NCBI GenBank assembly: GCA_033471095.1
Contig: CP136752.1
Location: forward strand, 730,937-777,937
Length of the DNA stretch: 47,001 nt
Direction of reading: 5' to 3'
DNA from: Nitrosopumilaceae archaeon AB1(1)
Lineage (GTDB): Archaea; Thermoproteota; Nitrososphaeria; Nitrososphaerales; Nitrosopumilaceae
Of this stretch, positions 34,077 to 43,200 are shown piece by piece. The position numbers were made by a program, and so were the translations under genes. The notes under the pieces were generated by a model. The model did not search any database and was not told the DNA's origin. It saw only the letters and a program-made list of their open reading frames with translations. How positions within the stretch are numbered: the stretch's first letter is position 1; every line of letters starts with the position of its first letter.

Positions 34077-34863
34077 TGTATTGTATGATTTCTTTCATGA
34101 TATCATCGTTTGCCGCTGCAATGAATGATATTCGAGTAGAGTAATTTATTACTCCATCTAGGGACTTTTGATTTGTATCATGAATTATTCCCCCCGCCTC
34201 TTTTAGAATTATAAATCCTGCGGCTAAATCATGAACTCTAATTTTTCCCCTCAAGTCTACAAATCCATCTGCAACACCACAGGCCAACAGAGCCATCTCT
34301 AATGCATTTGCTCCAAAGTGACGTGTATAAGTATTCTCAAATAATGGCTGTAATTTTTTAGAATCCTCTGTTGTGGAACCGGATATGTTTAATAGAATTA
34401 CTCGATACAACTGTTCAGTATTTCCAACATGAATTCTATCATCATTCTTGTATGCCCCCTTGTTGCGTGATGCCCAATAGGTATCACCTCTGACCAAATC
34501 CGTTACAACTCCATCTGTAACATCACTGATATGATCACCGCGTGCAAATGCAAGTGAACAACAAAAGAATGGAACTCCGCGTACAGCATTGGTGGAGCCG
34601 TCTATTGCATCCATGATTATGCTGCCCTGCGGCTCATCACCTATCTGTATCTCACCGCACTCCTCACCCAATATTCTACAACTAAAACCACTACTCTTCA
34701 CATAATCAATTACTGTCTTCTCTGCAATCATGTCGATATTTCTAGACACGTCTCCGCCTGCACCAATGCCGAAATCGCCACCTGCATTTGTCGTGCCTGC
34801 TATTCCTTTTACATTCTGATATACTAGTTGTGATGCATTCTTGAGAATCTCTATAATCTCCAT
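34069..34863 (-). CDS. Inositol monophosphatase / fructose-1,6-bisphosphatase family protein
   Basis: 264 residues from the ATG at 34863; an alternative start at 34953 adds a poor N-terminus. The family motifs are ILGEECG (metal-binding Glu), MDAIDGSTNAVRGVPFF (DxxDGT-like) and VHDLAAGFIILKEAGG. In archaea such enzymes dephosphorylate inositol phosphate or fructose 1,6-bisphosphate, feeding gluconeogenesis. The start is 104 bp from the divergent gene at 34968. Confidence 0.88.
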   Translation of the reverse strand: MEIIEILKNASQLVYQNVKGIAGTTNAGGDFGIGAGGDVSRNIDMIAEKTVIDYVKSSGFSCRILGEECGEIQIGDEPQGSIIMDAIDGSTNAVRGVPFFCCSLAFARGDHISDVTDGVVTDLVRGDTYWASRNKGAYKNDDRIHVGNTEQLYRVILLNISGSTTEDSKKLQPLFENTYTRHFGANALEMALLACGVADGFVDLRGKIRVHDLAAGFIILKEAGGIIHDTNQKSLDGVINYSTRISFIAAANDDIMKEIIQYIS

Positions 34864-34967
34864 TACTCCCCTGATATAATTTCGTAATTTAAATTCATCA
34901 TGATGGAATGATTTGAGAATAATAATTTCAATACATAAATACACTAATAACAATTCTATCTATATCT

Positions 34968-36077
34968 ATGAGTGGTAAGGATCAATCTGTAGTTAGTAAG
35001 AATGCACTACTCAGTACCAAACCTGGTAAACAAATTCTAAAGCAAGGGCTAATAAAATCAAAGGGCTATAAATTATTTAAACAATACAAGGAAGAGGCAG
35101 AAAATAATTTTCCAGATTTCGCCCAACGATTTACCAACGATTTATTATCTCAGATAAAGTCTGACAATAATCCAAAATCTACCCAACAAGAATTTGCCAA
35201 AGAGGTAGGTGACTCTGTATTCATGTTGGAAGACTCTGAAATTCCTATTATAAAGTCAAAGTTGGAAGATGTTAACATTTTAAAAGATAGAGTGTTGCGC
35301 ATATTAGACTCGAATTTTGTAAAGATGACATTTCCAATATTCAATGCCTTATTTGATGCAGCATCCAATGACTCCACTGATAAATCACTGCGTCAGGATA
35401 TGGTAGACGGACACATTATTGCAATTGATCTGAGTGAGCCTATGGATAGAATAGTCGATAAAGATGAAGATCTAGACTATCTTGATGACTATAAATTGTT
35501 AAATCCATACATTCTAAAAATAGCAAGAGAGAAAATTGCCCGAGGAGGACAGACAGTATTGGAATCATTTGAAGATGGATTTGTCGATGCAAGATTGGGA
35601 CAGAATATTGATGTAGAGTTGAAATCAAAGAAATGGCTAACACTTGAGGACATGAATTTGTCATATAAAAAATACAGAGCAGTTATGGGCACAGCTGGAA
35701 GAAATATGGCACTTGACAATACCAGTCTTGGTGAAATATTCTATCTTGGAATGGCACGAGCATCTGAATGTGTAGGCTGTGGTAATGAGATTGAGGATTC
35801 CATAAAAAATGGATATGTAAAGATACCATCGTGGCCATTATACTATACACGTTGCTCAAACAGTGTGAAACAAGGTTTTCAATCCACCATTAATCATAGT
35901 ATGACATATCTTGATGAGGCCCGTCTTGCATTGGAACTGCTCCCAGATGATTTTACACACACTCCATTTCTTGATTTTCTGTTCCTAACTGTTGAGCATT
36001 ATAATAGATATTGGTATAACAAATTACAAAAAAGTAACATGTGGGATACCTTTGATGCAAAACTAGCTGGTGTCTGA
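34968..36077 (+). CDS. Conserved archaeal protein of unknown function, RFC-L operon
   Basis: 369 residues, mostly helical and acidic, without membrane segments. A CVGCGNEI pair near residue 267 may bind zinc with a later Cys (YTRCSNS). The family is not recognised. Its stop overlaps the GTG start of the RFC large subunit by 8 bp, so it is translationally coupled and likely works in replication or repair (inference). Confidence 0.7.
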   Translation: MSGKDQSVVSKNALLSTKPGKQILKQGLIKSKGYKLFKQYKEEAENNFPDFAQRFTNDLLSQIKSDNNPKSTQQEFAKEVGDSVFMLEDSEIPIIKSKLEDVNILKDRVLRILDSNFVKMTFPIFNALFDAASNDSTDKSLRQDMVDGHIIAIDLSEPMDRIVDKDEDLDYLDDYKLLNPYILKIAREKIARGGQTVLESFEDGFVDARLGQNIDVELKSKKWLTLEDMNLSYKKYRAVMGTAGRNMALDNTSLGEIFYLGMARASECVGCGNEIEDSIKNGYVKIPSWPLYYTRCSNSVKQGFQSTINHSMTYLDEARLALELLPDDFTHTPFLDFLFLTVEHYNRYWYNKLQKSNMWDTFDAKLAGV

Positions 36078-37542
36078 ATTGATGTGGTCTGATAAGTTTA
36101 GACCACGTCTCATATCTGACATGGTAGGAAATGAAAAAGCACGGGCCGGTGTATTGAAATGGGCTACCACTTGGCACCCTGGAATTAAACCACTACTTTT
36201 AGTTGGCCCTCCCGGTATTGGCAAGACAACCATATCTCAACTGCTTGCACAAGAGTTTGACTATGATATCATTGGAATGAACGCTAGTGACATTAGGAAT
36301 AAGGCAGGTATTCGTGAATTACTAGACCCTGTCATGGATGGGAATACCATCATGGGAACTCCGCTGATATTCATTGATGAGGTTGATGGAATTCATGGCA
36401 AATCCAATTTTGGTGGAGTCGAGGAGTTGATAAAAATTCTCAAAGAGCCGACTGTGAGAATAATTCTCGCTGCAAATTTTAATGATTCAGATAAAATGAA
36501 GAATTTGAATAAAGTTGTACAGACTATAACTTTCAAACCCATTCCGCCACGTCTTCTCCAAGTGTATCTCTCACACGTGTTGAAATCTGAGGGTGTCTCT
36601 CTTGGCCCCGGTACAACTATTCGCACTATAACCAAATCACGAGGTGATATTCGCTCACTACTCAATATAGCACAAACATTCAAGACTGGATTCTCTCCCG
36701 ACATGACAAAGTCCTCTGACAGTCTTGGTATCGAGCAAGGAGTAGAATTATTCTTCAAAGCCAAAACACTCTCTGATGCACGTGATATATTATCACTAAT
36801 CAAGACCGATCCACGAACAAAAATCTCTGCATTTTACTCTAGTGTTATCATGACATCGTCACTGTCCTCTGAGCAGTTGAAAATAATCCTTGGTGCCTTG
36901 TCTGATGCCGATGTACTGTATGGAAGAATAATGAGACATCAAGAGTGGAGGCTATTGCGTTATCTTGATAATATATTATTAAAGATGTACATCCCAAATC
37001 TTTCAATATCATACTCCAAGTATAATTTATCATGGAGCCTACTGAGTAAATTACGATGGAGGGCAGCTAGTGTGAGAAAATTGTTTGCGTATCTTGCACC
37101 AAAATTCCATGTATCTACTAGTGTATTTGCTACTTTGTATATGCCATATATTATGTATAATATCAAAAATGAAATCATTCAACTTGATCTAGATGAAGAA
37201 TATGCAGAAATCATAAACAAGGAGCTGAGAAGGATGAGCTGGCGTAAAATACCTATGAAATTTGCAGGCGTGTGTACTGTATGTAATAAAGAAATTGCTG
37301 TAGGGGAGCTTGGTATGTGGGCAAAGGAACTTGGTGTAAAGCATCTGGATTGTGCAAAAATTAAAAATTTTCCGTGTACTGTATGTGGTGAACCGGCAGG
37401 ATGTCCAAAATGTGAATATGCAGATGATTGCGATTTAGAATTAGTGTCTCAAATGTGCATATGTAAGACATGTCTTGATAAAGATTCGTATGATAATTAT
37501 CGTATCAAAGTTCAAAATAAATTTCTAAAACAAGTAAAGTGA
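36070..37542 (+). CDS. rfcL: Replication factor C large subunit (clamp loader)
   Basis: 490 residues, AAA+ ATPase. MWSDKFRPRLISDMVGNEKA is the RFC-L start, Walker A is GPPGIGKTT (about 46-54), and Walker B is LIFIDEVDG (about 98-106). The sensor region ILAANF follows. RFC-L with the small subunit loads the PCNA clamp. The start is a GTG at 36070 inside the previous gene. The last about 100 residues hold four Cys pairs (CTVC, CTVC, CPKC, CKTC), a zinc-binding tail in place of the usual basic PIP-like tail. Confidence 0.87.
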   Translation: MSELMWSDKFRPRLISDMVGNEKARAGVLKWATTWHPGIKPLLLVGPPGIGKTTISQLLAQEFDYDIIGMNASDIRNKAGIRELLDPVMDGNTIMGTPLIFIDEVDGIHGKSNFGGVEELIKILKEPTVRIILAANFNDSDKMKNLNKVVQTITFKPIPPRLLQVYLSHVLKSEGVSLGPGTTIRTITKSRGDIRSLLNIAQTFKTGFSPDMTKSSDSLGIEQGVELFFKAKTLSDARDILSLIKTDPRTKISAFYSSVIMTSSLSSEQLKIILGALSDADVLYGRIMRHQEWRLLRYLDNILLKMYIPNLSISYSKYNLSWSLLSKLRWRAASVRKLFAYLAPKFHVSTSVFATLYMPYIMYNIKNEIIQLDLDEEYAEIINKELRRMSWRKIPMKFAGVCTVCNKEIAVGELGMWAKELGVKHLDCAKIKNFPCTVCGEPAGCPKCEYADDCDLELVSQMCICKTCLDKDSYDNYRIKVQNKFLKQVK

Positions 37543-37592
37543 TTGTTTTTTTCCTTGAAACCTTTATATATAAAAATGCAGATACTATTGCA

Positions 37593-37760
37593 ATGGCTCG
37601 TTCTGCATATCCAGATGTCTTTACTTTGGAGGGTGAAGATTTGAAAAATTTCTTAGAATATGATAAAAGAGAATTATCCACTGAAGAAAAAAATATGTTA
37701 AAGGAAGCGGATGCTTTTTATCAAGAACAGTGCAAGAAAAATGCTGTCGATGAAATATAA
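37593..37760 (+). CDS. Small acidic protein, paralogue of the GNAT partner
   Basis: 55 residues from the ATG at 37593: MARSAYPDVFTLEGEDLKNF, then LEYDKRELSTEEKNMLKEAD. It is nearly identical over 45 residues to the product at 37908. The TATA element (TTTATATATAAAAAT) and leader are duplicated too. No GNAT follows this copy, so it may be a solitary partner or decoy antitoxin. Confidence 0.65.
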   Translation: MARSAYPDVFTLEGEDLKNFLEYDKRELSTEEKNMLKEADAFYQEQCKKNAVDEI

Positions 37761-37907
37761 TAAAATTAATTATTTTTAATACTAGTAATTTGTATTCTAT
37801 TGTTATCTGCTGATATTAACTAGACATACAATTTGTTCTCCCAACTGTCATATTTCAGCTGAGTTCACTTGTAACTATATATATATAAAAATATAGATAC
37901 CATTGTA

Positions 37908-38078
37908 ATGACGTGTTCTGCATATCTAGATATATTTACTTTAGAGGGCGAAGATTTAAAAAATTTCTTAGAATATGATCAAAGAAAATTGTCTGCAAAA
38001 GAAAAGGCTATTCTAAAAGAAGCCGTTGAATTTTATCAAGAGCAGTACAAAAAAAATCTCGTTTATGAATCACAATAA
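37908..38078 (+). CDS. Small acidic protein, putative antitoxin of the GNAT pair
   Basis: 56 residues: SAYLDIFTLEGEDLKNFLEY, then LSAKEKAILKEAVEFYQEQ. Its last 14 bp overlap the start of the GNAT gene, typical of toxin-antitoxin operons. It does not look like the ribbon-helix-helix (DUF1778) antitoxins usually found with GNAT toxins. The leader TATATATATAAAAATA closely resembles that of the upstream paralogue. Confidence 0.62.
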   Translation: MTCSAYLDIFTLEGEDLKNFLEYDQRKLSAKEKAILKEAVEFYQEQYKKNLVYESQ

Positions 38079-38592
38079 AATTGACAAAATTGATTTAAAA
38101 ATTCGGGAATTAAATAATTCTGATAATTTACAATCACTAGATCTTACTGAATCAAATAAATCTAATCCATTATCTGTAAATGATTTTTTTCATTCATCAA
38201 AGGTACAGAATTTTCAGAAAAATAATCTTGCTTCAACATGGGTTGTATATTACAATAATACACTAGTGGGATGTTTCTCTTTATCTATGTCTGTTATACG
38301 AAAAAATGAACTCAATGATTCTGAAATAGTACATGAAGCTGAATATATCAAAACATATCCTGCTATATTATTAGGACAATTTGGCGTCGATAAGAAGTTT
38401 CGCAGTATGGGTATTGGTTCTCATATTATACAATACATTACAGGATTAGCATTAATGATTGGAAAAAAAATTGCGTGTAGATACATTGTATTACAAACTG
38501 ATTTAGATCACATATCTATCTATAATCAATTTAATTTCAAATCTTCGAAAAAATCTAATCAAAGACTCATTTGGATGTATAAAAAATTATAA
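38065..38592 (+). CDS. GNAT acetyltransferase, TacT-like
   Basis: 175 residues from the ATG at 38065, inside the end of the small gene. The pattern is GNAT toxin-like: NPLSVNDFFHSSKVQNF, WVVYYNNTLVGCFSLS, AILLGQFGVDKKFRSMGIGS (acetyl-CoA loop RxxGxG/A) and a final IYNQFNFKSS. TacT/AtaT-type toxins acetylate aminoacyl-tRNA; this role is inferred from the order of genes and the fold. Confidence 0.75.
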   Translation: MNHNKIDKIDLKIRELNNSDNLQSLDLTESNKSNPLSVNDFFHSSKVQNFQKNNLASTWVVYYNNTLVGCFSLSMSVIRKNELNDSEIVHEAEYIKTYPAILLGQFGVDKKFRSMGIGSHIIQYITGLALMIGKKIACRYIVLQTDLDHISIYNQFNFKSSKKSNQRLIWMYKKL

Positions 38593-38719
38593 TTAAACAA
38601 ATCAACACCCTCGTAATATTTTAAATTTGATCTTTTTTGGCATTTATCTTTCCCGTTAGAGCTCGAGTGAACACATCTCAATCTAATACTATATATTCAA
38701 ATAAAATCGCCGACTTTAC

Positions 38720-39136
38720 ATGAGCGACTCTCTTGTAGGTCAGGGAAAACTTACAGATATTGTATTCTTTGGCATGAGAGCATCAATCGGTATTATATTC
38801 ATTATACATGGTATGGCCAAATTCTCACCGGGTTTTGCCGAGGTCCTACCACGAATGGGTCTGCAACCGGAATTACAAATTCCAATAGCACTAGCAGAAC
38901 TAATTCCTGGCATACTATTATTCATTGGTGTACTGACTAGACTCTCTGGAGCGTTATTATCAATAATTATGCTAGGGGCTATATTCATGATAAAAGGTGT
39001 AACATCACTTACTGGTGATATGGGCTATGAATTTGATCTAATCCTACTTGCCAGTTCTCTAGTCATTATGATAGCAGGTCCTGGCAGAGTGTCTATATCT
39101 CATATTATACAAAAGATACCACGACCACTACAATAA
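38720..39136 (+). CDS. DoxX-family membrane protein
   Basis: 138 residues with four hydrophobic helices. MRASIGIIFIIHGMAKF and ALAELIPGILLFIGVLTRLS match the DoxX family. These proteins are linked to thiosulfate:quinone oxidoreductase subunits and redox balance; the exact role is unknown. Preceded by a TATA-like ACTATATATTC about 30 bp upstream. Confidence 0.85.
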   Translation: MSDSLVGQGKLTDIVFFGMRASIGIIFIIHGMAKFSPGFAEVLPRMGLQPELQIPIALAELIPGILLFIGVLTRLSGALLSIIMLGAIFMIKGVTSLTGDMGYEFDLILLASSLVIMIAGPGRVSISHIIQKIPRPLQ

Positions 39137-39173
39137 TTCAAAAGTTAAAATTTAACCATTTTCACGTAATATC

Positions 39174-39608
39174 ATGTCAGATTCTACACCTGATGCAAAA
39201 GAGACAAAACCTGAAGATATAAAATCAGAGCCCAAAGTTGATGATAAAAAACCCAAATCCACAGATGTAGAAGTAGCCGAAGAGCCTCCAAAGCCCAAAG
39301 CGTATACTCCTGAAGAGATTGCCGAAATTGCACACAAAGTCACCACGCCTAGTAATCAAACTCCTACATACTCTCCTAAACATATTTTGACGCCTGAATT
39401 TGAGGGTACATCAAATTATGAACGTGGTCTTGACATAATTCTAGCGGAGACCCAGAAAAAATTAGCATCAACTCCAGATTCTGACTCTTTAGAGGTTCAG
39501 CGTATTAAAGAAGATCTCAAGATAATAGAAAATCTATATCAAAATTTTCATAAAGGAATGAATGTCTTTCGAACCGCCAAAGGTGGCCGAGACAAACTGC
39601 GTGTATAA
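39174..39608 (+). CDS. Charged conserved protein before the carboxylase operon
   Basis: 144 residues. The first 50 are acidic, lysine- and proline-rich and probably disordered (KPEDIKSEPKVDDKKP). The rest contains helices (NYERGLDIILAETQKKL). The family is not recognised. It lies 33 bp before the carboxylase beta gene in the same direction, so it may belong to the same transcript. Confidence 0.55.
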   Translation: MSDSTPDAKETKPEDIKSEPKVDDKKPKSTDVEVAEEPPKPKAYTPEEIAEIAHKVTTPSNQTPTYSPKHILTPEFEGTSNYERGLDIILAETQKKLASTPDSDSLEVQRIKEDLKIIENLYQNFHKGMNVFRTAKGGRDKLRV

Positions 39609-39641
39609 TTAATATGTGATAAATTATTCTGTTAAATCACT

Positions 39642-41189
39642 GTGCATTCTAAAGAACTTCAAGAACGCTCTGAAAAATCCAATGAATCTTTACAAGGTGG
39701 TGGAGATGACAGAATTAAAGCCCAACATAATAAAGGCAAACTCACAGCTCGTGAACGTATTGATCTCCTTTTAGACTCTGAGAGTTTTGTAGAGGTTAAC
39801 TCGTTAACGACCCATCATTATCATGAGTTTGATATGCAAAAAAAGAAATTTTATGGTGACGGTGTTGTAGGCGGTTATGGTACAATTGCAACAAGACGCG
39901 TATTTGTTTATGCTTATGACTTTACTATTCTAGGTGGCACACTGAGCAAAACGGGCGCACAAAAAATTACTAAATTAATGAGTCATGCAATACGTACTGG
40001 TTGTCCCATAGTTGGTATAATGGATTCAGGTGGTGCACGAATTCAAGAAGGTATACTTAGTCTTGATGGTTTTGCAGATATCTTTTATCATAATCAACTT
40101 GCATCTGGAATTGTTCCACAAATTACTGCAAGCATTGGTCCGTCTGCGGGAGGTTCAGTTTATTCTCCTGCAATGACTGACTTTGTAATAATGGTGGATA
40201 AATTAGCTACAATGTTTGTAACAGGACCTGATGTAGTAAAAACTGTTTTAGGAGAAGAAATTTCTGCGCAAGATTTAGGTGGCGTGCGAACACACAGTAC
40301 AAAAAGTGGTGTAGCTCATTTTATCGCTGAAAATGAATATGACTGTATGGATTATATCAAAAAATTACTATCATATTTGCCACAAAATAATACCGAGTTG
40401 CCCTCGGTGGTAAAGACCGGTGATGATCCGAATAGACTGGATAATAACTTGATAAATGTGATTCCTGATGTTATCACAGAGCCCTATGATATGAAAAAAA
40501 TCATAGAATCCATCGTGGATAATCACGAATTCTTTGAAATTCATGAGAATTTTGCTGAAAATATTATAGTGTGTTTTGCCAGATTGAATGGTAGGGTAGT
40601 GGGTATCGTGGCAAATCAACCTATGGTACTGGCCGGAGCCCTTGATATCAATTCCTCAAATAAAGCATCAAGATTCATTAGATTCTGCGATGCGTACAAC
40701 ATTCCGATAATTACTCTTGTAGATACACCTGGCTACATGCCCGGCTCTGATCAAGAGCATAGTGGAATAATTCGTCATGGTAGTAAATTATTATTTTCAT
40801 ACTGTGAGGCTACTGTTCCAAAGATTACACTAGTCATTGGGAAAGCTTATGGTGGCGCCTATATTGCCATGGCCAGTAAAAATCTAAGAACCGATGTAAA
40901 TTATGCATGGCCTACTGCAAGATGTGCAGTATTGGGTGCCGAAGCTGCAGTCAAAATTATTAATAGAAAAGATTTGAAAAATGCTAAAGACTCTACCAAA
41001 CTTCTCAAAGAATTAATGGATGACTTTACAGACAAATTTGATAATCCATACGTTGCTGCATCTCACGGTTCTATAGATACTGTTATAGATCCTGCTGAAA
41101 CTAGACCAATGTTGATCAAGGCCCTTACCATGCTTGAGAATAAACGAATTAAATCGATACCACGTAAACACGGAAACATCAATTTGTGA
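39642..41189 (+). CDS. Acetyl/propionyl-CoA carboxylase, carboxyltransferase subunit
   Basis: 515 residues from a GTG start. KGKLTARERIDLLLD, GGTLSKTGAQKITKLMSHAI, GGARIQEGILSLDGFAD and VDTPGYMPGSDQEHSGIIRH are the family signature. The enzyme carboxylates acetyl-CoA and propionyl-CoA in the 3-hydroxypropionate/4-hydroxybutyrate cycle of autotrophic archaea. It is followed after 6 bp by the biotin carboxylase. Confidence 0.95.
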   Translation: MHSKELQERSEKSNESLQGGGDDRIKAQHNKGKLTARERIDLLLDSESFVEVNSLTTHHYHEFDMQKKKFYGDGVVGGYGTIATRRVFVYAYDFTILGGTLSKTGAQKITKLMSHAIRTGCPIVGIMDSGGARIQEGILSLDGFADIFYHNQLASGIVPQITASIGPSAGGSVYSPAMTDFVIMVDKLATMFVTGPDVVKTVLGEEISAQDLGGVRTHSTKSGVAHFIAENEYDCMDYIKKLLSYLPQNNTELPSVVKTGDDPNRLDNNLINVIPDVITEPYDMKKIIESIVDNHEFFEIHENFAENIIVCFARLNGRVVGIVANQPMVLAGALDINSSNKASRFIRFCDAYNIPIITLVDTPGYMPGSDQEHSGIIRHGSKLLFSYCEATVPKITLVIGKAYGGAYIAMASKNLRTDVNYAWPTARCAVLGAEAAVKIINRKDLKNAKDSTKLLKELMDDFTDKFDNPYVAASHGSIDTVIDPAETRPMLIKALTMLENKRIKSIPRKHGNINL

Positions 41190-41195
41190 TGAATC

Positions 41196-42674
41196 ATGAT
41201 TGAAAAGTTACTAATTGCAAACAGAGGAGAGATTGCTCTGCGTGTTATTAAAACATGTAAAGCATTGGGAATAAAGACAGTAGCAGTATATTCAGATGAG
41301 GACACAAACTCACTTCATGTGAAACATGCAACAGAGGCTTATCATATAGGACCTGGTATACCATCTAAAAGTTATCTGGATCAGGAAAAAATCATCCAAG
41401 TAATTTTATCCTCTGGGGCAGACTCTGTGCATCCCGGATATGGTTTTCTCTCTGAGAATGCAGATTTTGTAAAAATGTGTGAAAAAAATAAAATCACATT
41501 TGTAGGACCCAGTGCTGATTCTATGACCTTGTGTGGGGATAAAATGCGCTGTAAATCGGTAATGGCAAAAGCCGGTGTTCCTACAGTACCGGGCAGTCTT
41601 GATCTTGTAAAGGATGCAGACGAAGCTGTGCAAATTGCCAATGACATACAATATCCTGTTTTATTGAAATCCGTTTATGGTGGAGGTGGTAGAGGCATAC
41701 GACTAGTTCGTAGCGATGCTGAACTTTTAGAACAATTTAAAATCGTAACTGATGAATCTATATCTGCTTTTGGAAAATCTGCAATTCTTGTTGAAAAATA
41801 TTTAGAAAATATCAGACATATTGAATTTCAACTTGCCCGAGACAGTCACGGAAATGGTGTTCATATATTTGAGAGAGAGTGCTCTATTCAACGAAGAAAT
41901 CAAAAACTCATTGAAATGTCACCATCGCCAGTAGTGGATGAGACAATTCGAAATCAAGTAGGTCAATTGGCCATAAAGGCTGCCGAAGCTGTCAATTATG
42001 AGAATCTTGGAACAGCAGAGTTTCTACGTATAGATGATGGCACGTTTTACTTTATAGAGATAAACGCACGTCTTCAGGTAGAACATCCGGTAACTGAATT
42101 AGTATCTGGATTGGATCTAGTAAAATTACAATTCGATATAGCAAATGGTGAAAAACTTCCATTCACACAAGATCAATTAAAACCAAATGGCTTTGCAATG
42201 GAGTGCAGAATAAATGCCGAAGACACATTCTTGGATTTTGCCCCCTCCACCGGTATACTTCCCAAAGTTGAGATTCCATCAGGACCTGGAATACGTTGTG
42301 ATACGTATCTATACTCTGGATGTAACGTGTCTCCATTCTATGACTCTCTTATGGCAAAATTGTGCAGTTGGGGAGATACATTTGAAGAGTCTAGATTACG
42401 TATGCTGCAAGCACTTGTCGATTTTCGTATTGATGGTGTAGAGACATCAATACCACTATACAAAACTATTCTGAAAACTGAAGAGTTTAAAACTGGCAAC
42501 ATGTCTACTGACTTTTTAGATTGTCATGATATACTGAATAGACTCAAACAGGATATCAATAATGATGTGAAAGATGTTATTACCCCTGCACTAGCTGCAT
42601 GTATCATTCATAATGAATACCTAAAGAGTCGTGTTGCTGAATCTGCTCAAGATACTTGGAGATATCCACTTTGA
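41196..42674 (+). CDS. Biotin carboxylase subunit
   Basis: 492 residues. The N-terminal LLIANRGEIALRVIKTCKAL and GYGFLSENADF, the ATP-grasp loop GGGGRGIRLV, ECSIQRRNQKLIE and EINARLQVEHPVTE are all present. It carboxylates biotin on the carrier protein using ATP and bicarbonate. The stop overlaps the ATG of the next gene by 1 bp (TGATG). Confidence 0.95.
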   Translation: MIEKLLIANRGEIALRVIKTCKALGIKTVAVYSDEDTNSLHVKHATEAYHIGPGIPSKSYLDQEKIIQVILSSGADSVHPGYGFLSENADFVKMCEKNKITFVGPSADSMTLCGDKMRCKSVMAKAGVPTVPGSLDLVKDADEAVQIANDIQYPVLLKSVYGGGGRGIRLVRSDAELLEQFKIVTDESISAFGKSAILVEKYLENIRHIEFQLARDSHGNGVHIFERECSIQRRNQKLIEMSPSPVVDETIRNQVGQLAIKAAEAVNYENLGTAEFLRIDDGTFYFIEINARLQVEHPVTELVSGLDLVKLQFDIANGEKLPFTQDQLKPNGFAMECRINAEDTFLDFAPSTGILPKVEIPSGPGIRCDTYLYSGCNVSPFYDSLMAKLCSWGDTFEESRLRMLQALVDFRIDGVETSIPLYKTILKTEEFKTGNMSTDFLDCHDILNRLKQDINNDVKDVITPALAACIIHNEYLKSRVAESAQDTWRYPL

Positions 42675-43186
42675 TGAATTTTAAAATTGATGCACAAGAT
42701 GGAGAATTTGCAGGTAGACTATTATCTAATCTTGGTAATGGCAATTATATTTTACAAATTAATGATAGAAAAATCAATTTGCAAATACAATCAATTACTT
42801 CTGACGGTATGGATATTCTACTAGACAACAAGTATCATCATGTACGGTTTGTACAAACTACAACTGCTAATATGACCTTAAACATAGATGGAATCCCCAT
42901 CTCTGTTTTACTAAATAATCACCTTGATGATATTGTGTATAAAAATTCTGAAACCAGTGGTGGTTCTAGAGGAAAACAAAATCTGCACAGCCAGATTCCT
43001 GGCAAAGTTGTCTCAATTGCAATATCTGAAGGCGATGATGTAAAGACTGATGATACTGTGTGTGTCTTGGAATCTATGAAGATGCAAGTCAAAATAAAAT
43101 CAATTCGTGATGGTAAAGTGACTAGTCTTAAAATTAAAGAAGGTGATACTGTGGCTAAAGGCGACACTATTGCTATCATTGAATAA
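42674..43186 (+). CDS. Biotin carboxyl carrier protein
   Basis: 170 residues from the ATG at 42674, overlapping the stop of the biotin carboxylase gene. The C-terminal biotinyl domain has ESMKMQ with Lys136 as the biotin site, preceded by PGKVVSIAISEGDDV and followed by IKEGDTVAKGDTIAIIE. The N-terminal half is a linker region. Last gene of the carboxylase operon. Confidence 0.95.
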   Translation: MNFKIDAQDGEFAGRLLSNLGNGNYILQINDRKINLQIQSITSDGMDILLDNKYHHVRFVQTTTANMTLNIDGIPISVLLNNHLDDIVYKNSETSGGSRGKQNLHSQIPGKVVSIAISEGDDVKTDDTVCVLESMKMQVKIKSIRDGKVTSLKIKEGDTVAKGDTIAIIE

Positions 43187-43200
43187 TTATTTTAATTGGT

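Noticed and set aside
36393-36803. 136-codon minus-strand ORF inside rfcL
   Set aside because: It is an antisense shadow of a well-conserved AAA+ gene.
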